Positions 17,924-28,531 of a DNA stretch of 64,000 nt are shown here, piece after piece (the stretch's first letter is position 1; every line of letters begins with the position of its first letter). Below the pieces are notes generated by a model, which ran no database searches, was not told where the DNA came from, and worked only from the letters and a program-made list of their open reading frames with translations. The stretch is from Lachnospiraceae bacterium AC2031 (GTDB lineage Bacteria > Bacillota > Clostridia > Lachnospirales > Lachnospiraceae), in assembly GCA_000687975.1 (NCBI GenBank), contig JIAB01000001.1, positions 310,001 to 374,000 of the forward strand, read 5' to 3'. Position numbers and translations under genes: made by a program.

Positions 17924-19624
17924 TTATTCGCCTTCGCGACCATCAATTGTGATTCTTCCACGACCATGCTCTTTACTGTAGTACATAGCCTTATCAGCTC
18001 TATCAAGAACCTCATGAATATCGTCGCAGGTCTCTGGATAACAAGCAATACCCATACTAGAATTAACCTGTATCTTATAGTCTTCAAACTCAACCACATT
18101 TGCCTTGATAACCTCATGCGCCTCTTTAAGTATTGCATGAGTTTCTTCAACACCTTTGCCACGAAGTATAAGAAGGAATTCTTCACCACCATATCTAACA
18201 GCAGTTCCGTTATACTTCTTTGCGAAATCATTATCTACCTTTGCAACAGACTTAATAACCTCATCACCCGCAAGATGTCCATAAGTATCATTAACACGTT
18301 TAAAGTGATCGATATCAAGCATAACAACAGTAAATGTATCTCCTGATTCTTTAACCTCTTCAATCATCTCAGGATAGAACTGGTTGAAATAAATACGGTT
18401 ATAAATCTTTGTAAGACCATCTTTCTTTGCCATATCCTCAGTCTGGAGGTACAGACGATCGGATATAAGTGCTGATGTGAAGTCCATTATAGAAGACTCG
18501 TAAAATGCGAATCCATTTTCGAAGAAATCATACTTGCTTGATGTTATGACCATAACACCATAAATATTTTCATTCTCATACGCAGGGAATACTACTGCGT
18601 TACAAAGATTTGTTCCAGTAAGATATGGATATTTAAAATCATAATTGTCGCAAAGAACAAGCGGAGTAAACGCCTTCCTCTTCTTTACTGTTTCAAAAAT
18701 ACTGAGAATATCCTGTCTGAGGAGAGTTTCTGCAACCGCATTATCAGAAATGATCTCCAGATAAGGTTCCTCATTCATATAGATATCCTTATCAAGATAG
18801 AGAGCTGCTGCTCCAGTCTCTTTAATATTGACTACATTTTCAAGCATATAATGAGCATTGTTCTCAACGTTGAAGCTTGCTGAGAAATACTTCATAACTT
18901 CGATAAGAGAACGGGTTTCTTCGTTAATCTTAGCTAAGTCATCATTTGCCTTTGTAAGATTGATTTTCTGATAATTGATTTCATTATTTACCTTCTCAAC
19001 TCTCTCCTGGAATTTAAGAAGCTTCTTATTTTCAGAAATCATATCAGCATTCTTGAAATAAAGCTTTGTATATCTTTCATCAAGAAACATTACTGTTCTA
19101 TATGTAACATAATAGAAAAAGAATACCAGAGCACCATAAAGAAGAAGAACAATAACAGGAATAAGGAACCATACTCCTACTATACTTTTACGATACTGAA
19201 GTATGAACATAAAAAATCCTGTTACAACACAAAGAATACCTCTTTTAAAATTATTGGTATAGGTATTGAATATATCAGTAAATATAGAATCCTGAATTAC
19301 TATATAAAAAATAAAAAGAAGAATCCCTACAAAAAACACAGGAACAAGTTCATGAATAACACACCCAACACTAAAAAGTACTGGATACGCAAAGAATCTA
19401 ATTTCAAAAAATAATTTAGGGATTTTGTTTCGATTTTTTCTAAAGAGAATCTCGTCAGCGACGAAAACAAATGTGAATACCGCCAGATAATAGACATACT
19501 GAGCATAACCCTTGCCAACACCAGATGCCCACATAAGAAGTGTGGCAATAATAAATACACCGTAAGCCAGACGGTTAAATAGTCGAAAGCTATTAAAATA
19601 GGATAATCTATACTCTTCTGACAT
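17924..19624 (-). CDS. Membrane diguanylate cyclase (GGDEF)
   Basis: 566 residues. Six or so hydrophobic segments occupy residues 15-190, followed by a coiled-coil stretch (about 195-245), a GAF-like region (about 245-395) and a C-terminal GGDEF domain (about 400-560). The active-site motif is RYGGEEF (about 493) with DIDHFKRVNDTYGHLAGDE (about 448) as substrate and metal site, so the catalytic residues are intact. The four residues where the inhibitory RxxD I-site would be are KYNG, so product feedback at that site is not expected. Synthesises c-di-GMP in response to an unknown signal. Monocistronic, with a strong terminator downstream. Confidence 0.9.
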   Translation of the reverse strand: MSEEYRLSYFNSFRLFNRLAYGVFIIATLLMWASGVGKGYAQYVYYLAVFTFVFVADEILFRKNRNKIPKLFFEIRFFAYPVLFSVGCVIHELVPVFFVGILLFIFYIVIQDSIFTDIFNTYTNNFKRGILCVVTGFFMFILQYRKSIVGVWFLIPVIVLLLYGALVFFFYYVTYRTVMFLDERYTKLYFKNADMISENKKLLKFQERVEKVNNEINYQKINLTKANDDLAKINEETRSLIEVMKYFSASFNVENNAHYMLENVVNIKETGAAALYLDKDIYMNEEPYLEIISDNAVAETLLRQDILSIFETVKKRKAFTPLVLCDNYDFKYPYLTGTNLCNAVVFPAYENENIYGVMVITSSKYDFFENGFAFYESSIMDFTSALISDRLYLQTEDMAKKDGLTKIYNRIYFNQFYPEMIEEVKESGDTFTVVMLDIDHFKRVNDTYGHLAGDEVIKSVAKVDNDFAKKYNGTAVRYGGEEFLLILRGKGVEETHAILKEAHEVIKANVVEFEDYKIQVNSSMGIACYPETCDDIHEVLDRADKAMYYSKEHGRGRITIDGREGE

Positions 19625-19683
19625 GGCATTTCTCCTATCATCTGTATAGCTTTATAATAACATAAATACGTCAAAATAAAAAG

Positions 19684-20316
19684 TTATTTCAATAATGAAT
19701 ATTTATCATTAAAGCTTTTGATAACCTCATCAACTTCTGGGATAAGTGACTCTGTTCCATTCATATCATTATTGTTTATTACTCTGTCTGCATGAGCCAT
19801 ATAGTAATCATCGCCTGGCTGATTATCCATAAAGCTCTCCGCTTTCTCTAAAGTATAACCACGATTTTTCATGATACGCTCTAATCGAACTTCTCTTTCA
19901 GCTCTCACATACCATATCTCATCACAGATTTCCTCATATCCATCCTGAAGAAGTATTGCAGACTCAATGATAATAACATCATAACTCTCACTTGCAATTA
20001 TATCCTTAAAGTACTTCTTGACCCCCGGATGAACTATAGAATTCAGCCTAGCTAGAGCCTCCGGATCATTCATAACAACGCATCTGAGTTTTTCACTATC
20101 AATAGCTTTTAAAACTCCATCAGCGTTTTCTCTTTCAGACAGAATTTCATCACCGAACTCACGTACTATTTCTTTATATATATCATGAGGTGGCATCATC
20201 AGTTCCTTTGCAACCTTATCAGCTTCAAAAACAGAAATATTCCATCTATCATGAAAAAGATTTAATACAAAAGATTTGCCAGAACCAATTCCACCTGTAA
20301 GTCCAATTACAACCAT
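19684..20316 (-). CDS. coaE: Dephospho-CoA kinase
   Basis: 210 residues from ATG 20316. The product then starts MVVIGLTGGIGSGKSF, the usual family N-terminus with P-loop; a GTG/ATG pair at 20355/20349 is a possible longer start but adds residues atypical of the family. Last step of coenzyme A synthesis, phosphorylating the ribose 3'-OH of dephospho-CoA. Other marks: IESAILLQDGYEEICDEIW (about 110) and the lid RLERIMKNRGYTLEKAE. Directly follows polA, a common gene order in Firmicutes. Confidence 0.93.
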   Translation of the reverse strand: MVVIGLTGGIGSGKSFVLNLFHDRWNISVFEADKVAKELMMPPHDIYKEIVREFGDEILSERENADGVLKAIDSEKLRCVVMNDPEALARLNSIVHPGVKKYFKDIIASESYDVIIIESAILLQDGYEEICDEIWYVRAEREVRLERIMKNRGYTLEKAESFMDNQPGDDYYMAHADRVINNNDMNGTESLIPEVDEVIKSFNDKYSLLK

Positions 20317-20360
20317 ATTTTCACCCAAAAACCTGCCAACGAGAACCATCCTCACTGACC

Positions 20361-23018
20361 TTATTTTGCATCATAGAGAGAATCACCTGTGTGAACATCT
20401 ACATAGAGAGGCACCGCAAGTTTTGCTGCACCTTCCATATTTTCACGCAGCAGTTCCTTAACCTCTTCCACTTCACCAGGAGCAGTCTCTATCAGAAGTT
20501 CATCATGAATCTGAAGAATAAGCCTAGACTTAAGGTTTCGAGCCTTCAGCTCATGCCATACCTTGATCATAGCCAGCTTTATGATATCTGCAGCAGTACC
20601 CTGGATTGGAGAATTCATAGCAACCCTCTCTCCGAACGAACGCTGCATAAAGTTTGAACTGGATAGTTCAGGAATCGGACGAAGTCTTCCGTACATGGTA
20701 CGAACATAACCAGTCTCCTTTGCTCCACTTACACAGGAATCAAGATAATCCTTAACCCTCACATAAGTTGCAAAATATTTTTCTATATAATCCTTAGCTT
20801 CTTTACGGGAGATACCAAGATCCTCACCCAAGCCAAATGAACTTATGCCGTAAATTATACCGAAGTTAACAGCTTTAGCTCTTCTACGAAGTGTAGAGTC
20901 CACCTCTTCTATAGGAACACCAAACACCTGAGATGCAGTGATCGCATGTATATCTTTAGAAGAATTAAATGCATCAATAAGTGATGCATCTTCAGATATA
21001 GAAGCCATAACACGTAGCTCAATCTGAGAATAATCCGCATCCACAAAAGTATATCCTTCTGCAGGCACAAACGATCGTCTAATCTCACGACCTTCAGCAG
21101 TACGTGTTGGTATATTCTGAAGATTAGGTTCTGTTGAGCTAAGTCTTCCTGTAGCAGTCACCATTTGGTTAAACTTGCTGTGAATACGACCATCAGACTT
21201 AATACATTCAAGAAGTCCTTCAACATAGGTCGAACGAAGCTTAGAGATAGATCTATATTCAAGAATCTGTGGAATGATAGGATGCTCATCCACAAGCTTA
21301 CTAAGAACATCCACACTAGTTGAATAACCACTCTTAGTCTTCTTTCCGCTCTTCAGTCCAAGCTTCTCAAAAAGAATAACTCCCAGCTGTTTTGTAGAAT
21401 TAATATTAAATTCGGTATCTCCTGCCAGTTCATGAATACTACTTGTAAGCTCTTCAAGCCTCTTGTCAAGCTGCTTTCCATATTCAGTAAGACTATCAGC
21501 ATCAAGTCTGACACCATAGCCTTCCATAGAATTAAGCACGAAAATAACAGGATATTCAATATCCTTATAAAGGTCATACTCACCCAGATCTTTTAGTTTT
21601 TCAACTATAGACTGAACTGAATGAGCTGCAGTATACGCTGCATAAGCTATCATTTTTCGATAGTTTTCCATATCAAGGGAAAATGGGGTCACTTCCTCTT
21701 TTCCCATAAGAAGCTTTTCATCTTCCAACTCCACGCCAAGAAAACGGCTGGCAATATAACTGTAATTATATCCATTTACTAAAGGATCAATAAGGTAAGC
21801 TCCCAAAGATACATCAAAAAGATTATCTGTCTCTTCAAGGCCAAAATAGTTTATATATTCCTTAATACCAATAAATGATAATTTTATATCCGAAGGAATA
21901 TCCTTCCTTAGATTCTTGATCTCGTTACCACGAACAATATATACGTCTTCACCGACAGATACAGCCGCACCATAAAGAGAACCCTCATTTAACGTTGCAC
22001 CAAAGCCAACGATAGTTTCTGCAGTACCATCAGCAGATTTTACAGATTCCCCATATACACGAATCTTCTCAACCAGATCATTATACTCAATATCTACAGG
22101 ATTAATCTCAATTCTAGATTCAACTTTAATCTCCTCAGGTGAAATAGATTCAAATCTCTTAAGAAGATTTCTGAATCCCATATCAAGAAGAACATTATAT
22201 ACATCAGAACTGTAGATATCTTCTAAACCTACAGCTGATTCACTTACTGGTTTTTCCAGCTCACAGTCAAGCTTTATGGTAGCAAGGTCTCTTGAGAAGA
22301 TTGCCATATCGCGTTCAGCATCAAGATTTGCACGAGCTTTATCAGGCTTAACATTTTCAATATCAGCAAGTGCTGCTTCAATACTGTGATACTTTTGAAT
22401 AATATTTGACGCCGTCTTAGGTCCAATACCGGTAACGCCTGGGATATTATCAGAGGCATCGCCCATGAGACCCTTCATCTCTATAAATTCAAGAGGTGAT
22501 ACGCCATATTCTGCAACTACATCCTTTGCATAGTAATTCTCAACTGTAGTCTGACCAGACTTTGTCTTAGGTATACGAACAAGAATCGAATCAGTAGCAA
22601 GCTGAAGCAGATCACGGTCTCCCGAAAGAATACTTACTTCCATTCCTTCCTTTTCAGCCTGTCTTGAATAAGTACCGATAATATCATCAGCCTCATAGCC
22701 CTCTTTCTCTACATAGAGAATCTTCATAACCTTAAGGATGTCTTTGATAACAGGGAACTGCTCACGAAGCTCGTCATCCATTCCCTTTCTAGTACCCTTA
22801 TATTCTTTATATATCTCATGTCTGAAGGTTGGAGCATGCATATCAAAGGCAACGATTATGTTAGTTGGCTCCTCCTCAGAATAAATCTTATAGAAAATAT
22901 TGAGGAAGCCGAGTATTGCATTAGTATGAAGCCCTTTAGAATCAGCAAGAGTCTTTGGTAAAGCAAAGTAGCCGCGATTCATTATGCTGTTTCCATCAAT
23001 AAGTAGTAGTTTCGACAT
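20361..23018 (-). CDS. polA: DNA polymerase I
   Basis: 885 residues from ATG 23018, supported by GGGGAGG nine bases upstream and the product start MSKLLLIDGNSIMNRGYFAL. Residues 1-290 are the 5'-3' flap nuclease (aspartates in AFDMHAP, EADDIIG, SGDRDLLQL, and the helix-hairpin-helix GVTGIGPKTASNII). The middle region at 300-470 is a degenerate exonuclease domain lacking a clear DxE motif, so proofreading is unlikely. The polymerase domain (about 480-885) has DADYSQIELRVMAS (motif A), RRRAKAVNFGIIYGIS (O helix) and LQIHDELLIE (motif C). Functions in Okazaki fragment maturation and repair. Overlaps the preceding gene by 23 bp. Confidence 0.97.
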   Translation of the reverse strand: MSKLLLIDGNSIMNRGYFALPKTLADSKGLHTNAILGFLNIFYKIYSEEEPTNIIVAFDMHAPTFRHEIYKEYKGTRKGMDDELREQFPVIKDILKVMKILYVEKEGYEADDIIGTYSRQAEKEGMEVSILSGDRDLLQLATDSILVRIPKTKSGQTTVENYYAKDVVAEYGVSPLEFIEMKGLMGDASDNIPGVTGIGPKTASNIIQKYHSIEAALADIENVKPDKARANLDAERDMAIFSRDLATIKLDCELEKPVSESAVGLEDIYSSDVYNVLLDMGFRNLLKRFESISPEEIKVESRIEINPVDIEYNDLVEKIRVYGESVKSADGTAETIVGFGATLNEGSLYGAAVSVGEDVYIVRGNEIKNLRKDIPSDIKLSFIGIKEYINYFGLEETDNLFDVSLGAYLIDPLVNGYNYSYIASRFLGVELEDEKLLMGKEEVTPFSLDMENYRKMIAYAAYTAAHSVQSIVEKLKDLGEYDLYKDIEYPVIFVLNSMEGYGVRLDADSLTEYGKQLDKRLEELTSSIHELAGDTEFNINSTKQLGVILFEKLGLKSGKKTKSGYSTSVDVLSKLVDEHPIIPQILEYRSISKLRSTYVEGLLECIKSDGRIHSKFNQMVTATGRLSSTEPNLQNIPTRTAEGREIRRSFVPAEGYTFVDADYSQIELRVMASISEDASLIDAFNSSKDIHAITASQVFGVPIEEVDSTLRRRAKAVNFGIIYGISSFGLGEDLGISRKEAKDYIEKYFATYVRVKDYLDSCVSGAKETGYVRTMYGRLRPIPELSSSNFMQRSFGERVAMNSPIQGTAADIIKLAMIKVWHELKARNLKSRLILQIHDELLIETAPGEVEEVKELLRENMEGAAKLAVPLYVDVHTGDSLYDAK

Positions 23019-23568
23019 TTGCCAGTTCCTCCCCAATTCTTATGGTGTTATCATAATCAGCTTCCATCTTGTTAAATCCACTAATACGATCATAGGTTGT
23101 ATAAGTACTCTCTTCTATTATCTGATCACTTGTAGCTATACGATCAATATCTTCCGAAACAGTCTTCTCATGAAACGTATCATAAAAGAAGTACTGCCCC
23201 TGTTCAGAAGCCTTGGTATTCTGTTCATAGCTATAAACCTCAGTAAGGAAACCAGCATAGAAGAAAAGATAAACCAGTATTGCAGCAGACACAATAATAG
23301 AAAAGGCTGAAATCTTAAAGCCTTTTCTATGTCTTACGCCACTAAGAAGAGCCTTAAGGTCCGAATCAAGATCCTTTCCAAAATCTGAAGAAAGCACCTC
23401 ATTATTATCCAGCTGTTTCATGCCCACAAGGAGGGTATAATATATCTCCAGCTCCTCGTGACACTTTTCACAGGTACGCATATGGAGAACAAAATCCTCC
23501 TGCTTATCCTTAGGAACCTTCTGCTCGATAAATGGCATTATATACGATTGTGCTTCTAAGTGTGTCAT
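22996..23568 (-). CDS. Zinc-finger membrane protein, anti-sigma-like
   Basis: 190 residues. The N-terminal 45 residues contain HMRTCEKCHEELE, the HxxxCxxC pattern of zf-HC2/anti-sigma zinc fingers; one hydrophobic span lies at about 88-110 (ISAFSIIVSAAILVYLFFYA) and the C-terminal 80 residues would be outside the cell. This is the layout of single-pass anti-sigma factors, but no sigma-factor gene is adjacent. The last 23 bp overlap the start of polA, so translation of the two is probably coupled. Role unknown; sigma or partner-protein sequestration is only an inference. Confidence 0.75.
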   Translation of the reverse strand: MTHLEAQSYIMPFIEQKVPKDKQEDFVLHMRTCEKCHEELEIYYTLLVGMKQLDNNEVLSSDFGKDLDSDLKALLSGVRHRKGFKISAFSIIVSAAILVYLFFYAGFLTEVYSYEQNTKASEQGQYFFYDTFHEKTVSEDIDRIATSDQIIEESTYTTYDRISGFNKMEADYDNTIRIGEELANVETTTY

Positions 23569-23591
23569 AACACGTAGTTTACCATATCAAA

Positions 23592-23631
23592 CAAAAAAAG
23601 TCATCCTGAACAAAGATGCTCAGGATGACTA
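23592..23631 (-). terminator. Terminator after the AIM24-family gene
   Basis: Perfect 11-bp stem agtcatcctga / tcaggatgact (23599-23609 with 23620-23630) followed on the minus strand by a TTTTTTT run. Confidence 0.88.
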
Positions 23632-23652
23632 AATGATCATAATTTATAAAAT

Positions 23653-24510
23653 TTATGCATTGAACAGTGAGCTAACTACTGAACCAGCAATACCCTGTGA
23701 AGAAGTAGCTGTTGGCTCTGGTCCATTAACAGGATTCATAGTTGGAGCCTGACTTGTTGTAGGCGCCATAAGAACCTTTCCTGTTCCACGATATACATTT
23801 ACAAGTCCCTCACCAGTAGCTGCAGAACCGATAGCATTACCTGTAAGAGTCTCAACTGTAAACTGAAGAGATGATGACCAAGCAATAGCCATATTTCCAT
23901 CAATCTTAAGAACATCATCCTGAAGATTGAACTCAAAAAGCTCTTCTCTTGGAACTGGGCTTTCAAGAACTGCATAACCCTGTCCTGAAAGACAAAGATT
24001 GAAAAGACCCTCACCACCAAGAAGTGCACTAGATGCATTTGATCTTCTATTAAGCTGCTCCTGGATACCAGCGTCACAGCAAAGGAAAAGACCATCATCA
24101 AGAACCATACCTGATCCCCAAGCACCAACATCCTCGATAAGAAGATGCTTATATGTAGGCTCAAGCATTACAAATCCCTGACCAGTATACTCTGGCTTAA
24201 CTGCAGACTCGCCTGTTACAGCACCCTTAATAGCATTCTTAAGGAAACCACCTGCACTCTTAACACCTGAAGATGCCTGAACATTACCAGCAACCCACTG
24301 CATAGCTCCTGCCTGCATCTTACAAGCTGAATTATTAAGCTGAACAAGAAGCTGACGCTTCTTTACATTCATCTGCTGCATGAAGTAATCAGTTGTAGCT
24401 GACCATGGTGTTACAGAAAGATCCTTCTGATGCTCATAGATGAAATATTGTCCCCCACTAGCAACAAGTTTCATGTTTTCATTGTTAAATACATTGTTTA
24501 ATTGAATCAT
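23653..24510 (-). CDS. AIM24 family protein
   Basis: 285 residues. The central 200 residues fit the AIM24/TIGR00266-like beta-rich family: QQMNVKKRQLLVQLNNSACK (about 45), VMLEPTYKHLLIEDV, the glycine-rich LGGEGLFNLCLSGQGYAVLE (about 163) and a repeat of glycine-bounded strands. Bacterial members have no firmly established function. No signal peptide or membrane span is present, and the last 50 residues are Pro/Thr/Ala/Ser-rich. Stand-alone gene between the ilvC terminator and its own terminator. GGGGAGG precedes ATG 24510. Confidence 0.85.
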   Translation of the reverse strand: MIQLNNVFNNENMKLVASGGQYFIYEHQKDLSVTPWSATTDYFMQQMNVKKRQLLVQLNNSACKMQAGAMQWVAGNVQASSGVKSAGGFLKNAIKGAVTGESAVKPEYTGQGFVMLEPTYKHLLIEDVGAWGSGMVLDDGLFLCCDAGIQEQLNRRSNASSALLGGEGLFNLCLSGQGYAVLESPVPREELFEFNLQDDVLKIDGNMAIAWSSSLQFTVETLTGNAIGSAATGEGLVNVYRGTGKVLMAPTTSQAPTMNPVNGPEPTATSSQGIAGSVVSSLFNA

Positions 24511-24549
24511 TTAGTAACCTCCCCTTTGGATAAAATTAAAATATATATA

Positions 24550-24585
24550 TTTATAGAGATGACTGAAGCCAGCCATCTCTATAGA
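24550..24585 (-). terminator. Terminator after ilvC
   Basis: Stem atagagatg / catctctat (24553-24561 with 24574-24582); the minus strand continues into an AT-rich tract, so efficiency is uncertain. Confidence 0.6.
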
Positions 24586-24603
24586 TTCATAAGTTATTAT
24601 ATA

Positions 24604-25641
<1,038 letters not shown>

Positions 25642-25684
25642 TTATAAAAAATATAATTAAATGCTTAATGCATAATTATCATTA

Positions 25685-26185
25685 TTAACCTTCAGCCTGT
25701 TCCTCAACACGGCCACGAACAAGTCCAGTAACACCTGTTCTTACGATCTCCTGGATTTCAAAGCCATCTAAAAGATCCTTGAAAGCCTCGATCTTATTAT
25801 CATTTCCTGTAAGCTCTACCATAATAGAGTTCTTAGAAACATCAACAATATTAGCTCTATATACATTAGCTATAGAGATGATCTTCTGTCTGTCATCAGC
25901 ATCAGCCTTTACCTTAAAGATAACAAGCTCTCTGATAACTGCATCACCATATTTAAGTTCCTCTACAGACTTTACATCCTCAAGCTTATTAAGCTGATTC
26001 TTTATCTGAGAAAGAATCTTGTCATCGCCTGTCACAGCGACAGTCATACGGGAAATCTTTGGATCATTTGTTTCACCCACTGAAAGGCTGTCTATATTGT
26101 AGCCTCTACGGCTGAACATACCAGATACGCGGCTGAGCACGCCGGCAGAATTATCAACTATCAAAGAAAATATCTTAGTCTTCAT
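25685..26185 (-). CDS. ilvN: Acetolactate synthase small (regulatory) subunit
   Basis: 166 residues. N-terminal ACT domain SLIVDNSAGVLSRVSGMFSR (about 7-26) with RRGYNIDSLSVGETNDP, followed by the second, C-terminal ACT-like half beginning REVVIF-type sequence RELVIFKVKADADDRQKI (about 88). Binds valine and activates the IlvB catalytic subunit. First gene of ilvN-ilvC under a strong promoter. The absence of ilvB next to it is unusual. Confidence 0.95.
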   Translation of the reverse strand: MKTKIFSLIVDNSAGVLSRVSGMFSRRGYNIDSLSVGETNDPKISRMTVAVTGDDKILSQIKNQLNKLEDVKSVEELKYGDAVIRELVIFKVKADADDRQKIISIANVYRANIVDVSKNSIMVELTGNDNKIEAFKDLLDGFEIQEIVRTGVTGLVRGRVEEQAEG

Positions 26186-26225
26186 TCTAGTCTATCCTTT
26201 CTCTAAAAAATGTGACAACAAAAAT

Positions 26226-26254
26226 ATTTTAAATGTTATGTGATACGTTGTCAA
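26226..26254 (-). promoter_or_regulatory. Promoter of ilvN-ilvC
   Basis: Minus strand TTGACA (26249-26254), 17-base spacer, TAAAAT (26226-26231). The remaining leader of about 35 bases is too short for a T-box, so regulation by uncharged tRNA is not supported here. Confidence 0.8.
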
Positions 26255-26290
26255 CAGACTTTTAGGGCTAATTTCATCAGAAGAAAAGCC

Positions 26291-27667
26291 TTAATATACT
26301 ATAACAGGAACCCCTTGTTCTATTACCATAAAAAGCTCCTGAGCCTTATAATAAGGCATATTTACACAGCCGTGGGAACCACTCCACATATAGATGCTTC
26401 CACCAAAGCTTCCTCTCCATGTAGCATCATGGAAACCAATTCCACCGTTAAATGGCATCCAATAGGTTACCTTTGTTTCGTAATCGTCGCCCTTAAGAGT
26501 GGCAGGTGTCTGCTTATATGCGACACTATATATACCACTAGGAGTACCACGTCTTAAGTTTACACATCCCGTAACAACATCACAGTCCAATACCTGAACA
26601 CCGTCTTTGTAATAATACATATGCTGATTAGTCAGGTCCACCTCTGCATAGGTATCACCAATGTCGTCACCATATTCATCGTATGTGTACGCAACCGAGG
26701 AAAATGATGGGGTACGTTCTACATTGGTATGGTGAATTATGTCATTGAACAGATTATCTGTCTCAGTTTCTACATCAATCTGCCAGCCATAAGAACCATT
26801 TGAAATATTAATTTTTGATCTGTTATGAGTCTTAAAAGTTCTGATTGTTCCATATGTATCATGCAGTCTTGAAAAACTTTCAAGCATAGCCTGAACTTTA
26901 TTCTTGCTGACGACTGTCGAATAATCTTCACCAATCTTAATTGTAGAAATAAGCTGCTGTGGAGTAAGACGAATATCATAGTCTCCATACTTATATGTAA
27001 TCTTCAGTTCAGCAATGGTGTTACAAAAGTCAACACAGCTAACAACCTTCGGATCATCCAGCAGATACTCAGGCTGAGCATATAATCCCAACTCATCAAG
27101 ATCTACAGATGACTGACGATTTCTTATAGCATCACCGATTGCCTCTTTTACAGCCTCGATATCATCAATTCTGTTACCCTGGTCACCTTCCTGGGCATAA
27201 GCCATACCATCATCATCAATCTCAATAGATGGATTTTCAGGATCAACCATATTTTCAGGATCTAGCTCCGGATAGTTACTAACAATCCTATCAAGAGCTT
27301 CCTCATTAAACTTAAGGGAATCAGTAAGTGTATAATCATTGTCCCAGAAACATTTTACCCATAAAAATGGATTCTGAGATTTTTTAATCTCATTAAGCTC
27401 GGTAAGATAATCTACAGATAATCCTACGCTCTTACCGTTAATAGTTTTTGTACCATCTCTAAAGCGAACCTCTAGATTATAATTAGATGGAGAATTATAT
27501 AGCTGATTATCTACATATACAGGACTCTTAAATCCATAATCAACTCCATTAATTGTTGTCCCCGGATAATATGTATCAATAGATGTGAGCACCATAGCAA
27601 AGTAGCCCAAGACCAAAACGCCAACAACGCCTATGATAACTTTAATAAATACTTTTTTCGACCACAT
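26291..27667 (-). CDS. L,D-transpeptidase (YkuD) with N-terminal anchor
   Basis: 458 residues. One membrane span near the N-terminus (residues 7-27, VIIGVVGVLVLGYFAMVL) anchors the protein with the rest outside. The middle (about 75-300) resembles the peptidoglycan-binding PG_binding_4 region, and the C-terminal 120 residues form the YkuD domain with the catalytic motif SHGCVNMPYYKAQ preceded by GIGFHDATWRG. The enzyme would make 3-3 cross-links or attach proteins to peptidoglycan. Six bp after the phosphoesterase gene, last of the der-plsY-gpsA-scpA-scpB run. Confidence 0.93.
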   Translation of the reverse strand: MWSKKVFIKVIIGVVGVLVLGYFAMVLTSIDTYYPGTTINGVDYGFKSPVYVDNQLYNSPSNYNLEVRFRDGTKTINGKSVGLSVDYLTELNEIKKSQNPFLWVKCFWDNDYTLTDSLKFNEEALDRIVSNYPELDPENMVDPENPSIEIDDDGMAYAQEGDQGNRIDDIEAVKEAIGDAIRNRQSSVDLDELGLYAQPEYLLDDPKVVSCVDFCNTIAELKITYKYGDYDIRLTPQQLISTIKIGEDYSTVVSKNKVQAMLESFSRLHDTYGTIRTFKTHNRSKINISNGSYGWQIDVETETDNLFNDIIHHTNVERTPSFSSVAYTYDEYGDDIGDTYAEVDLTNQHMYYYKDGVQVLDCDVVTGCVNLRRGTPSGIYSVAYKQTPATLKGDDYETKVTYWMPFNGGIGFHDATWRGSFGGSIYMWSGSHGCVNMPYYKAQELFMVIEQGVPVIVY

Positions 27668-27673
27668 TTCTTT

Positions 27674-28531
27674 CTAAACACCTTTTGGTTTTTTAAGATT
27701 AACCTGAACTATCTCAGGAATATTGTTAATTCTAAGTTTTATCGAATGCTGTCCCAAACCATTTGTTACTATTTCTTTTTTCGAATTCTCTTCATAAATT
27801 CCATAGTCATATCGTGGAAGTAACAGAAGTCTCGGCGAAACCACACCTCCTAAAAAAGGAAGTCTTACCATACCACCATGGAAATGACCTGATAGAGATA
27901 GATCTGCTCCCCAGCTTGTATAGCCCTCTATAAAATCAGGAGCATGTCCAAGAAGAATACTGAATTCTTTTTTTGATTCCTCACCAAGTAATTCTTCTAT
28001 CTCATCTTTTGTGAGCTTTGGAAATCCAAAACCACGTTTATAATATTCTCTTGGAGTATTAAGACCATACACCCTTATATTCCCTCCAAGAGACACCGAA
28101 TCATTAAGCAGATACTTTATATCTGAACTAAGTGACTCTTGATACTTATTCCAAACAGCAGGAGCAATATCAATAAGTTTAGCCTCATGATTGCCATATG
28201 CATAATAAACAGGATACTTTTCAACCAGTTTATTTAGCAGCGCACCAGAACTTTCGACAAGTCCTTCATGTTCGAAACCATTTATCATGTCTCCACCTAC
28301 AAGTATCACATCTGGCGAAACCTTATCTACAGCAGAAACAATCTTTTCATTAATACTCTTGGCCTCATGATAATCAGAAAGAAAAACCACAGTTTTATCT
28401 TCCGATATTTTATCATCCTCGATATCGTAGGTTGTGATCTTCACGCATCTAAGTTCTCGAAGACTCTCTACGATGACCAGGACAATAAGTATTATTAAAA
28501 TGGCAATTATAATAATACAAATCTTTAACAT
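27674..28531 (-). CDS. Membrane-anchored metallophosphoesterase
   Basis: 285 residues. An N-terminal hydrophobic segment (residues 3-22, almost all I/L/V) is followed by a calcineurin-like phosphoesterase domain: FLSDYHEA (metal site, about 50), VGGDMINGFEH (about 78), YGNHEAKL (about 115), LGHAPDF and SGHFHGGMVRLP (about 217). The first D of the usual DxH is seen in SDYH. YkuE-like enzymes of this type are thought to act on wall or lipid phosphates; the substrate is unknown. Its start overlaps the scpB stop by one base. Confidence 0.9.
   Translation of the reverse strand: MLKICIIIIAILIILIVLVIVESLRELRCVKITTYDIEDDKISEDKTVVFLSDYHEAKSINEKIVSAVDKVSPDVILVGGDMINGFEHEGLVESSGALLNKLVEKYPVYYAYGNHEAKLIDIAPAVWNKYQESLSSDIKYLLNDSVSLGGNIRVYGLNTPREYYKRGFGFPKLTKDEIEELLGEESKKEFSILLGHAPDFIEGYTSWGADLSLSGHFHGGMVRLPFLGGVVSPRLLLLPRYDYGIYEENSKKEIVTNGLGQHSIKLRINNIPEIVQVNLKKPKGV

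Noticed and set aside
17864-18346. 160-residue plus-strand frame over the diguanylate cyclase
   Set aside because: Begins in the terminator and is antisense to the GGDEF domain.
26186-26290. T-box leader before ilvN
   Set aside because: The promoter lies about 40 bp from the start codon, leaving no space for a T-box.
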